Source: JAWKTT01 sp041398965
Lineage (GTDB): Bacteria > Planctomycetota > Planctomycetia > Planctomycetales > Planctomycetaceae
Length of the DNA stretch: 64,000 bases
NCBI GenBank assembly: GCA_041398965.1
Contig: JAWKTT010000013.1
Coordinates: 62,001-126,000 of the forward strand
Direction of reading: 5' to 3'
The notes beneath the pieces are model-generated. The model was given only the letters and a program-made list of their open reading frames with translations, ran no database searches and was not told where the DNA came from. The position numbers were made by a program, and so were the translations under genes. Shown piece after piece: positions 17,013 through 24,649 of the stretch; positions within the stretch are counted from its first letter, which is position 1, and the number at the start of each line of letters is the position of its first letter.

Positions 17013-17630
17013 TCATGGAAGCGTCGCCCACTTCGATTCGGAAACGCGTTCCTGACACCACTGTCTGACAAGATGGGCGAGTCGTTCGAGCGCATCGCGA
17101 TCGAAACTCTCAAGACGATCTTTTCCGGCGAAGGGGTAGTCAACACTCCGAATCATGCGAATGAGGTCACTGTTGGTCAGTTCAAACCGAATTTCTTCGG
17201 ATGTCAAGCTGGCAATGGAACGAGCATCATCGACAACCAGGGAGGAGTCCGGCGATGCACTGCTGGTTTCGGCTTCACTACTTTCCATCGCAAGGACAAC
17301 CTCCATCAGATCGACAGGTTCGGCCACGACGCGACGCATTCCTGCACCGACCGCCTTCCAGACCGTGTTGAGGTTCGCAATCGCCGACACGAGCACACCT
17401 TCGACCCCGGACTGCACCGATTTAATCCGAGTAAACAACGAAACGCCGTCTGTGTCCGAGAGGGTCTCCGTGATGAAACTGTGTGAGAATTGCTGTTGAG
17501 AACAGAGCGCCACGGCCTCTTCGCCACTGGCGGCGATTCGGGTCCCCAATCCGAACGATTGAAGGATCGACTGAATTCTCAAGACCACAGCGGGGCGATC
17601 GCCGACTATCAACACCGGTTCGCAGAACAT
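17013..17630 (-). CDS. Degenerate receiver (REC-like) domain protein
   Basis: The 205-residue protein starts at ATG 17630, chosen because AGGAG lies eight bases upstream; the frame is open further. Residues 1-115 follow a response-regulator receiver: EPVLIVGDRPAVVLRIQSIL, SFGLGTRIAASGEEAVALC, FITETLSDTDGVSLFTRIK, GVLVSAIANLNTVWKAVGAG and VVAEPVDLMEVVLAM. The phosphoacceptor Asp is not at its expected place (FITETLSDTDG replaces LLDLxLPxxDG), the first acidic pair is reduced to GD, and the conserved Lys before Pro is Glu (AEPVD). The C-terminal ~90 residues are hydrophilic and helical (IASLTSEEIRFELTNSDLIR, then LAHLVRQWCQERV) with no known DNA-binding domain. It is probably a phosphorylation-independent pseudo-receiver. 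Confidence 0.7.
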   Translation of the reverse strand: MFCEPVLIVGDRPAVVLRIQSILQSFGLGTRIAASGEEAVALCSQQQFSHSFITETLSDTDGVSLFTRIKSVQSGVEGVLVSAIANLNTVWKAVGAGMRRVVAEPVDLMEVVLAMESSEAETSSASPDSSLVVDDARSIASLTSEEIRFELTNSDLIRMIRSVDYPFAGKDRLESFDRDALERLAHLVRQWCQERVSESKWATLP

Positions 17631-18224
17631 TTCACAAACTCCTGGAGTGAGGGGACACCATTCGAGCATGAGTTTCCCGTGCAAACATCGAATGCCATCA
17701 GCGGGGTGCAACTGTCGTGCCAATTCGGGAGTTGATCGTTGCGATTGCGAATGCCAGTGCTTTTCGCCGAGATTCTGAGATGTGCGGTTGACCTGCACAT
17801 CTCCGTGAAGATATCGACTCGAAATCCCTTTCTGCCCAACCTCGCGACACGACTGCTCATGCGATGCACAACCTTTTCCAGGAAGTAGCCCCTATCGCCG
17901 GGTATTTCAGGCGGTTCGCGGCTTTCCGTTGGCAACGACATCAATCCGCCCCGAAGCGCAACGAGTGGCGAACAAACCGGTGTTCGTGGTCTTGGCGTGT
18001 ACGATCCCTTCCTCGGTACTGCCCGGTTGATTCGGGGCGTCAGTGCGACCCACGTTCTGTTGTCTGAACTGGACATTCTCGGCAGTTTCCATGGCATCGT
18101 CGGAGAGGCGGGTCTCGATGTTGATATTCTGTCGAGGCGAAGGGCGTCTGCGAGTCGACTCTGTCTCGGCGAATGGCCATAATGTGCCGCAACGATTTCG
18201 TGGTATTCATCAGGAGACGACAGG
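17631..18224. other. Intergenic region with no recognised gene
   Basis: Almost 600 bases between the divergent receiver-like and zinc-ribbon genes. Open frames occur on both strands (the longest minus frame, 162 codons, runs into the receiver gene), but none shows motifs or a good start. No RNase P or other structured RNA signature was seen. Confidence 0.4.
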
Positions 18225-18929
18225 ATGGCGGGTTTTGCGGAGGCGTTGGCGGGGCTCCATCAGTTACACCTCAGCTTGTTTGATGTCAACGAACAGTTGA
18301 CCCGTGGACCGCGGCAGATCGCTGCACGTGATCGCAAGGTCAAAGAGGCGCGTCAGCAGGTCGAAGACCTCAAGGCGGAGTTGAAGCAATGTCGCTCCTC
18401 TGCCGACCGCAAGTCGCTGGACCTCAAGACGAAAGAGGCCAAGGTGAACGATCTCAAGGCAAAGCTGAACGTCGCCAGCACGAATCGCGAGTTCGACATT
18501 ATTCGCGGACAGATCGAGGCCGACGAAGTCGCCAAGAGTGTGCTCGAAGACGAATACTTCGAATTCCTGGAAGCGGCAGACCGACTACAAGTGGAGATTG
18601 CCGACGCCGAACAACGTGTCGTTCAAGTTGAAGCGGATCGGGCCGAGTTCGAGAAGAAGTTCGTCGAAGTGGCTGAAGGATTGAAGCAGCAGGCCGAGGA
18701 GTTGGCCGCGTCAATCCAAGAAGGAGAGAAGTTCCTCAAAGGAGACGACGCCGTCCGATATCGGCGCCTCGTTGAGAGCATGGGGGCCGAGTGCATGGCA
18801 GCAGTCAATGGCGGAGTGTGTGCCGGTTGTTTCGTATCGCTCACCACACAGGGGACCGTACTCGTCAACTCGGGCAACGTCACCTTCTGCCACACCTGCG
18901 GTCGACTGCTCTATCAGGGCCAACGCTAG
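18225..18929 (+). CDS. C4-type zinc-ribbon coiled-coil protein (CT398/DUF164 type)
   Basis: This 234-residue protein has a long charged coiled coil (residues ~20-170, repeated K/E/A/Q heptads such as KVKEARQQVEDLKAELKQC) and a C-terminal zinc ribbon with two CxxC pairs (VCAGCFV, then CHTCGRLLY). This is the architecture of the CT398/DUF164 family, widespread in bacteria; some members are reported to interact with flagellar export or sigma-54 components, but its function is not settled. The domain order and Cys spacing match. It starts at ATG 18225, just after a purine-rich stretch, and stands alone. Confidence 0.9.
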   Translation: MAGFAEALAGLHQLHLSLFDVNEQLTRGPRQIAARDRKVKEARQQVEDLKAELKQCRSSADRKSLDLKTKEAKVNDLKAKLNVASTNREFDIIRGQIEADEVAKSVLEDEYFEFLEAADRLQVEIADAEQRVVQVEADRAEFEKKFVEVAEGLKQQAEELAASIQEGEKFLKGDDAVRYRRLVESMGAECMAAVNGGVCAGCFVSLTTQGTVLVNSGNVTFCHTCGRLLYQGQR

Positions 18930-19107
18930 TTTACAACACTCTCAATCGCGTCCCAAAGCCCGACCTTTGCAAGGTCTGGTCCCGGTACGAAGCTCATTGC
19001 CGATAATCGTTTCGTACGACGAACATCCATGTCCCTCGCGTACCAGTGATTTCGACGGACAAGGATGTCCGCCGCACGAAAAGACCATGCTCTGCGTCTG
19101 TCCAGAC

Positions 19108-19524
19108 CTAACTTCGGGGTTGCTCTCGATACGATCGGATCATCAATCCGGCTCCCGCTGCGATCAACACGAAGATCAAGAGCAACAAGGAGAGTTTGGT
19201 GTTCATCGTGAACCTCACGCGGCTCAGAATCTCGATGGCGAGGACGACCAGTCCCACGTACAGCAGATACCAGGCCCAACGTTTCTTGGCGTCGACAAAC
19301 AAATACACGACAGCAATAAAGAAGGGGACAAAGACAATCCCCATGCTCGTTGTCTGCCCCATGCGTCCTTCCCCCATCATCCGCCGGGCACCACCAGTGA
19401 TGAGACCTGTCGGATCGGTCTGAACGATCACCGAATCGAAAAAAAGGTACACGCCGATGATCGAAAGGATCATCCCCGCAAGGAACTGCCCCACTCCCCC
19501 TTCTGTGCCACCAGAACCTCGCAT
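19108..19524 (-). CDS. Small four-helix membrane protein of unknown function
   Basis: A 138-residue protein from ATG 19524 (an ATG at 19566 would add 14 residues). Four transmembrane helices are clear: FLAGMILSIIGVYLFFDSVI, MGIVFVPFFIAVVYLFV, WYLLYVGLVVLAIEIL and LSLLLLIFVLIAAGAGLMI. Between helices 1 and 2 is a Gly/Met/Arg-rich loop (TGGARRMMGEGRMGQT). I do not recognise the family; the pattern could be a small integral membrane protein of planctomycetes. No neighbour suggests a role. Confidence 0.7.
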   Translation of the reverse strand: MRGSGGTEGGVGQFLAGMILSIIGVYLFFDSVIVQTDPTGLITGGARRMMGEGRMGQTTSMGIVFVPFFIAVVYLFVDAKKRWAWYLLYVGLVVLAIEILSRVRFTMNTKLSLLLLIFVLIAAGAGLMIRSYREQPRS

Positions 19525-20108
19525 CGTGTGCCTCGTTAGAAACTCGAAAATCAAAAACCGAATCATTCCCCCCGGAGGTAACGCAAACGACCGGACAGCC
19601 CATCGCCGCATCTCGCGTCTTCCTCACCCCCAGCCAGCCCCCACTGTAAGCGAGGCACCCCGCCAACGCCATGCCATCGGCATCGCGGGAGACTTCTGGG
19701 GGGAGTTGCCAAGAGGGAATGTTTGTCACGGTGGGCCGATGAGATCGACGGCGAAGCAATGCAACGTCGGGGCCCCCCTTTCCAGTCCGCGAACATCCGC
19801 TGCATCGGAGACCCATGGATGATCGCTCAACGATTTCTCCAGCAGTCGAGAGCACGTTCGACCTTGTCAGAGTGGCCGGGATGGTTGTGGTTTCCTTGTC
19901 GCCCCCGGTAAGATTGCATCCAGCCCGAAGAGGTAACTTTGCGGGATGCGGACCGATAGGGGGCTGAGAAGCGGGTTGGGATGAGGCAGTGACATCATTG
20001 AACTGCCAACAGTCTCCATTCGGTTGTCTCGGAGCCCAGGTCCTCATCGCAGCATCGTCGATCTCGATTCCACTTTCGTTTTCCTTTCCCTCCAACCCGA
20101 ATTTCCGC
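19525..20108. other. Divergent intergenic region before the PP2C gene
   Basis: About 585 bases. A 394-codon minus frame spans it and continues past the membrane-protein gene, but its composition (Arg/Gly/Ser/Cys-rich, no motifs) marks it as a shadow frame. No gene, RNA or repeat is called. Confidence 0.4.
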
Positions 20109-21371
20109 ATGCGATGGGAGCAGAAAATCCAGCACGCAATTCAGACCGACATCGGTCTGAGGCGGAAGAACAACGAAGATGCCGCGGTCTCGCATGTCTG
20201 CACAGACGAAGCCGAGTGGTCGAAGCGTGGGCACTTGTTCGTTGTTGCTGATGGGATGGGAGGGCACGCGGTGGGGGAACTTGCCAGCAAGCTGGCGGTC
20301 GAGACGGTCCCCCATATCTTCTATAAAATCCCCGATGGGGACTCTCGAGTTGCCCTGCAACAGGCGGTGACGGCGGCCAATGATGTCATCAACAAACGGG
20401 GGAGCCAAAACGTGGACTTCCTCCGAATGGGGACCACCTGCACCACCCTGGCGTTGACGTCGCGCGGGGCAGTGGTCGGGCATGTCGGGGACAGTCGCTG
20501 CTATCGCATCCGTCGTGACCGTATTGATCAACTGACGTTTGATCATAGTCTGGTCTGGGAGTTAGAACGGCAGAACCCCAAGGCAGCGGAAAAACTCAAT
20601 CTCAGTCAACATCGAAACGTGATTACCCGCTCGCTCGGACCAGAGCCTACTGTCGACGTTGACTTGGAAGGGCCGTATCCGATTTACCCCGGCGACACCT
20701 TCGTACTTTGTTCGGATGGGTTGTCGAATCAGGTGTCGGACGAAGAGATCGGGGCCATCGTGCGGGAGTTGAGCCCGTCGCAGGCGTGCCAACTTTTAGT
20801 TCATCTGGCGAATCTGCGTGGAGGGGCCGACAACTGCACCGTCATCGTCGTGCGCGTCGGTGAACTTCCCACAAACGTTCCGCCCCCAATCGTTGAAGTT
20901 GAAGAACCGGTCGGCTCACTCAGCTGGTGGTTCCTCTGGGCAAGTTTCGGCTTGGCCCTGCTCCTTGTGACTGGGTTATCGTTTCTCATCTCGGGGAACC
21001 CTTGGGAAGGATACTCGGTCGTCTCTGTGGCAGCGGTCGGGATGATTCTGCTCGTCTGGTTCGGGTGGAAGCGGCATCAGGAAGCCCGACCTGTTTCGGA
21101 CGACGATCTCTCGAAGACAAACTACCTGCGTCCTCATCGAACAGCCGTCAGCAAGTCCTCTGAAACGCTGTTTCAAGAGCTTAAGTCGCTCGAGCTCGAG
21201 GTCCGTAAGGCGGCTGTTGAAGAACACTGGAGTGTTGACTGGAAGAGTCATGAGCAGGCGGTCGAGGCCGCAGGCAAAGCCGAGCAAGAACGCCGATTCG
21301 CTCGTGGCGTTCGCGATCTCACACGGGCGATCGATGCACTGATGAAAGAGTCAGAAAAGAAGAATGAGTAA
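20109..21371 (+). CDS. PP2C family serine/threonine phosphatase, membrane anchored
   Basis: The catalytic domain (residues ~8-260) has the PP2C metal-binding motifs: TDIGLRRKNNEDA, VVADGMGGHAVGELAS, TTCTTLALTSRGAVVGHVGD with SRCYRIR, ITRSLGPEP and FVLCSDGLSNQV, then GGADNCTVIVVRV. The Asp residues that bind the two metals are present. Two transmembrane helices follow (WWFLWASFGLALLLVTGLSF and SVVSVAAVGMILLVWFGW), and a helical cytoplasmic C-terminus of ~100 residues. The start is ATG 20109; the upstream open 40 codons do not look like PP2C. PP2C enzymes reverse Hanks-type kinase phosphorylation; no kinase is encoded here. The distal helices may bind a partner. Confidence 0.93.
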   Translation: MRWEQKIQHAIQTDIGLRRKNNEDAAVSHVCTDEAEWSKRGHLFVVADGMGGHAVGELASKLAVETVPHIFYKIPDGDSRVALQQAVTAANDVINKRGSQNVDFLRMGTTCTTLALTSRGAVVGHVGDSRCYRIRRDRIDQLTFDHSLVWELERQNPKAAEKLNLSQHRNVITRSLGPEPTVDVDLEGPYPIYPGDTFVLCSDGLSNQVSDEEIGAIVRELSPSQACQLLVHLANLRGGADNCTVIVVRVGELPTNVPPPIVEVEEPVGSLSWWFLWASFGLALLLVTGLSFLISGNPWEGYSVVSVAAVGMILLVWFGWKRHQEARPVSDDDLSKTNYLRPHRTAVSKSSETLFQELKSLELEVRKAAVEEHWSVDWKSHEQAVEAAGKAEQERRFARGVRDLTRAIDALMKESEKKNE

Positions 21372-21479
21372 CGCCCAGCCCGGCTCAACGAAACGACAGA
21401 AACGCGGCGACATCCACGCAGACAAGACATCGGGGCCGATTCTCACAAGAACGAACAGCACAGTTCCGGGAGTACCATC

Positions 21480-22397
21480 ATGAATGAACAAACGTCACCA
21501 ACCGACGCCCCGCGTACGACCACGAGCGACAACATCGCGGCGGGATTTATCGACGCACACTCGCATATCTGGACGCGCAATGTCCAGAAGTATCCCCTCA
21601 CCAATGGGCAGACTCCCGACGATCTGAAACCTGCCAGTTTCACGGCTGCTGAGTTGCTCGCCGCCGCGAAGCCGTTGGGAGTATCCCGCGTTGTTCTGAT
21701 TCAACATCGGCCCTATCACGGGGTCGACAATTCGTACATCATCGACTCAATGCGTGACAATCCGGGGCGATTTTCTGCCGTCGCCTGCATTGAGGCGAAT
21801 CAGTCACGACCACAAGACGACATGGATCGCCTCGCCAGCCTCGGCGTTCGAGGCTTTCGCATTCGTCCAGCCGACGGAGGGCCCGAGGGGTGGGCGACGA
21901 GTGCCGGGATCCGGGCGATGTGGAAACATGCCGCCGAGACCGGATTGCTCATCTGTCCGCTGATCAACCCCGTCGATCTTCCAGTCCTGACCGAATTCTG
22001 CCGGGACTTTCCGCAGGCCAACGTCGTCATCGACCACTTCGCACGTGTCGGTATCGATGGCGAGATTCATCATGCCGATCTTAAGATGCTCCTCGGCCTC
22101 GCTCGCTTTCCCAAGACTCATGTCAAGCTGTCGGCCTTCTATGCTCTGGGGCGTAAACAACCGCCGTACACCGACTTGCTCCCTATGTTACAACTCGTGC
22201 TCGAAGCGTACGGTCGAGATCGCCTAATGTGGGCGAGCGATGCTCCGTACCAACTCGCGGAACCGAACAACTTGAAGGCTTCCGTCGAATTAATGACGAA
22301 ACATGCCACCTTTCTCACCGAAGCCGACCGCGAAGCCTTGATGCGCACGACAGCCGAACGTCTGTTCTTTTCAGGTAAGTCCGGCACCGAGTCTTGA
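21480..22397 (+). CDS. Amidohydrolase-family TIM-barrel hydrolase (COG3618-like)
   Basis: The 305-residue protein has the amidohydrolase-2 pattern: the metal-binding HxH in FIDAHSHIW (residues ~23-31), VVLIQHRPYHGVDN, GFRIRP, the strand VVIDHFARVGID with a His, KLSAFYALG, and the C-terminal LMWASDAPYQL with the catalytic Asp. COG3618 members act on lactones, 2-pyrone dicarboxylate or aromatic carboxylates, and some are sugar lactonases; the substrate here is unknown. It sits 108 bases after the PP2C gene on the same strand. The start is ATG 21480. Confidence 0.9.
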   Translation: MNEQTSPTDAPRTTTSDNIAAGFIDAHSHIWTRNVQKYPLTNGQTPDDLKPASFTAAELLAAAKPLGVSRVVLIQHRPYHGVDNSYIIDSMRDNPGRFSAVACIEANQSRPQDDMDRLASLGVRGFRIRPADGGPEGWATSAGIRAMWKHAAETGLLICPLINPVDLPVLTEFCRDFPQANVVIDHFARVGIDGEIHHADLKMLLGLARFPKTHVKLSAFYALGRKQPPYTDLLPMLQLVLEAYGRDRLMWASDAPYQLAEPNNLKASVELMTKHATFLTEADREALMRTTAERLFFSGKSGTES

Positions 22398-22469
22398 TGA
22401 GTCATCACGAGAACTCCTCAGTGCAAGTTGTCAAGCGAGAACTCGGAGAGGACCTCTAAGCGAGGCGAG

Positions 22470-23105
22470 ATGGAACAACAACCGCAGTCGTCATCGTCGA
22501 ATTCGTTGCTGGTCGGGCTACTCGAACGGGCCCGCACTGGAGATGTCGCTGCGCGTGATCAACTGTTTTCCAAGTGTCGCAACTACGTCGAGGTCCTCGC
22601 CCGCGCACAGGTCGAAAGCTGGATGCAGGCGAAAGTCGATGCCTCGGATTTGGTGCAGCAAACTCTCATGGAAGCACATCGCGGTTTCGACGACTTTGCC
22701 GGTCACTCCGAAGGGGAATGGCTCGCATGGCTACGGCAGATTCTGACACATAACACACAAGATGTTATTCGCCGATACCGTCGGGCCGGGAAGAGACAAG
22801 TCCATCGGGAACAGTCGCTCGACGTCCACTCGACTGGACTGTCGGGGTCGTTCCGCATCGACCCGCAGGATGTCCAAAGTGAGACGCCGAGCCAGTTGCT
22901 GGCTCAGAAGGAACGGGAAATCGAACTGGCGGACGCCATCGCCCAACTAACTCCCGACCATCAAGAAGTCATCATCCTCCGGAACCTGCAACGTCTTCCG
23001 TTCGACGAAGTGGCCACCATCATGAAGCGGACTCGTCCCGCCACTCAAATGCTCTGGATGCGAGCCGTCAAGCGACTTGAATCGCTGCTGAGTTCGCCAG
23101 ATTAA
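22470..23105 (+). CDS. ECF RNA polymerase sigma factor, planctomycete type
   Basis: The 211-residue protein starts at ATG 22470 (a TTG 14 codons upstream is also open). Region 2 reads AQVESWMQAKVDASDLVQQT, then LMEAHRGFDDFAGHSEGEWL and AWLRQILTHNTQDVIRRYRR; region 4 reads LTPDHQEVIILRNLQRLPFD, then EVATIMKRTRPATQMLWMRA. The linker (QVHREQSLDVHSTG...) is typical of the planctomycete sigma-70 subfamily. These sigma factors often control genes for surface protein export or stress. No anti-sigma gene is adjacent, so regulation may be at transcription or through a protein encoded elsewhere. Confidence 0.93.
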   Translation: MEQQPQSSSSNSLLVGLLERARTGDVAARDQLFSKCRNYVEVLARAQVESWMQAKVDASDLVQQTLMEAHRGFDDFAGHSEGEWLAWLRQILTHNTQDVIRRYRRAGKRQVHREQSLDVHSTGLSGSFRIDPQDVQSETPSQLLAQKEREIELADAIAQLTPDHQEVIILRNLQRLPFDEVATIMKRTRPATQMLWMRAVKRLESLLSSPD

Positions 23106-23635
23106 GTCATGAACAGGCGACATCTCTGAGTTGTTTCTTGAGTTGTCACCAATCCATCACGGCGGAATTCCCCACTTTGTCAATCCCCACCATCGAAGGC
23201 GTCCGCCACCCTGTCGACTGTGTTGTGAGTGAGTGTTGTGAGTCTGTTGAACCTCTGAAATTGGCGTTTGCATAGCCCCCGAGACGGCTTGTGCTACGTC
23301 GAGATTACCATTGGAGATCATGATTGAGGTTGGAAACGACTGTGGAATGGTGTGGTAGGCTATGACACGTCGCGGGGCGCCGGATTGAGTTCACCAACTG
23401 CAATGGTATAGTCCGACCGTAGTGGTTCGCCGACGCGACCAGCCAGGAACGCCTTCAACAACAATGGCGTCGTCCGTGCGGACATTATGGAATCAACGAC
23501 AACCCGGGCGATCTCTCACTTCCTGCCAGATGACAAATCGATGGCCACTTACACAACAGGCGAAAAGCATCTCTGGGATGGTGAGCCGAAATCAATCGAA
23601 TGGCAGTGAGTCCGTATTGAAACGGGAGGGAGAAA
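23106..23635. other. Intergenic region between the second sigma factor and the EEP gene
   Basis: About 530 bases. A plus frame at 23422-23739 overlaps the start of the next gene and has no motif. The end carries a GGGAGGGAG Shine-Dalgarno-like site before 23636. Confidence 0.4.
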
Positions 23636-24436
23636 ATGCACTGGTTCATCAAGCTCGCGTTGTCTGTCATGGTGTCGCTGTCAGTCGCATCGACGGGAGA
23701 GTCGGCGGAGCCGATTCGGCTGCGACTGCTCTCATATAACATTCACCACGGCGAAGGGGTCGATCGAAATCTTGACCTTGAGCGGATCGCCGACGTGATC
23801 CTTTCAGTGAAGCCCGACTTGGTCGCACTTCAGGAAGTCGACCAGAAGGTTAAACGCACAGAGAGTATTGACCAGCCGACCGAATTGGCTCGGCTGACCA
23901 AGATGAATGTCATCTTTGGTGCCAACATTGACCTGCAAGGTGGCCACTACGGCAACGCGGTCCTCTCTCGATTCCCAATCACTTCGGACAAGAATCACCA
24001 TTTACCCAACATCGACAATAGCGAGCAACGTGGCGTGATTGAAGCGGAGATCAAGCTGCCGGATTCGGAGGTGTCCTTGTTGCTATTGGCCACGCACCTG
24101 GATTTTCGTGCCGACGAACGAGAGCGTCTGGCATCGGTCGAGGTGATTAATGCGTTCGCAGATAAGCATCCCGAACGTCACGCCTTGCTTGCGGGGGACA
24201 TGAACGCGACGCCCGACAGCAAGACGCTCCGACAGTTGGAGAAGAACTGGACTCGAGTGAACGAAAAACCCATGGCGACCGTGCCTGTGAATCAGCCGAC
24301 ACAGCAGATTGACTACATTCTGTTCCGTCCAGCAAACCGCTGGAAAGTCGTCGAAGTCAAAGTCCTGGAGGAGGCGGTTGCCTCAGATCATCGAGCAATC
24401 TTCGCCGTTCTGGAACTTCAGGCGAACGATGAATAA
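23636..24436 (+). CDS. Secreted endonuclease/exonuclease/phosphatase-family protein
   Basis: The 266-residue protein has a signal peptide (LALSVMVSLSVASTGESAE) and an EEP fold (DNase I/exonuclease III-like). The motifs are LRLLSYNIHHGEGVD, VALQEVDQKV with catalytic Glu, NAVLSRFPI, LLATHLDF, LAGDMNATPDS with the Asp/Asn pair, and IDYILFRP followed by ASDHRAIFAVL with the catalytic Asp-His. The known reactions in this family cut DNA, phosphoesters or sphingomyelin; the signal peptide makes an extracytoplasmic nuclease or lipid/inositol phosphatase likely. The start at ATG 23636 follows a strong purine-rich site. It precedes an S9 peptidase gene by about 210 bases. Confidence 0.93.
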   Translation: MHWFIKLALSVMVSLSVASTGESAEPIRLRLLSYNIHHGEGVDRNLDLERIADVILSVKPDLVALQEVDQKVKRTESIDQPTELARLTKMNVIFGANIDLQGGHYGNAVLSRFPITSDKNHHLPNIDNSEQRGVIEAEIKLPDSEVSLLLLATHLDFRADERERLASVEVINAFADKHPERHALLAGDMNATPDSKTLRQLEKNWTRVNEKPMATVPVNQPTQQIDYILFRPANRWKVVEVKVLEEAVASDHRAIFAVLELQANDE

Positions 24437-24649
24437 ACTCAAAACGTCTGAAGTTCAGCATCTAACTGCTCCTTACGACTTTGCTGCATGGCATCAGCGG
24501 TCGTGAGGTTTCATGCGAGTGATCTCTGGCAGGGATTGCCTGTTCTTCCAGTAGGAACGGCATGATCGACAGAGATTTCCGATCCATCTTCCGGTGTCAA
24601 TGGTGAGCTGTCCGCTCACTCGTGTCACACAGTTTGAGGCATCTGCCCG

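Noticed and set aside
18926..20110. A 394-codon minus-strand frame upstream of and across the small membrane protein
   Set aside because: Arg/Gly/Ser/Cys-rich with no motif, and it overlaps a gene with clear transmembrane helices in another frame.
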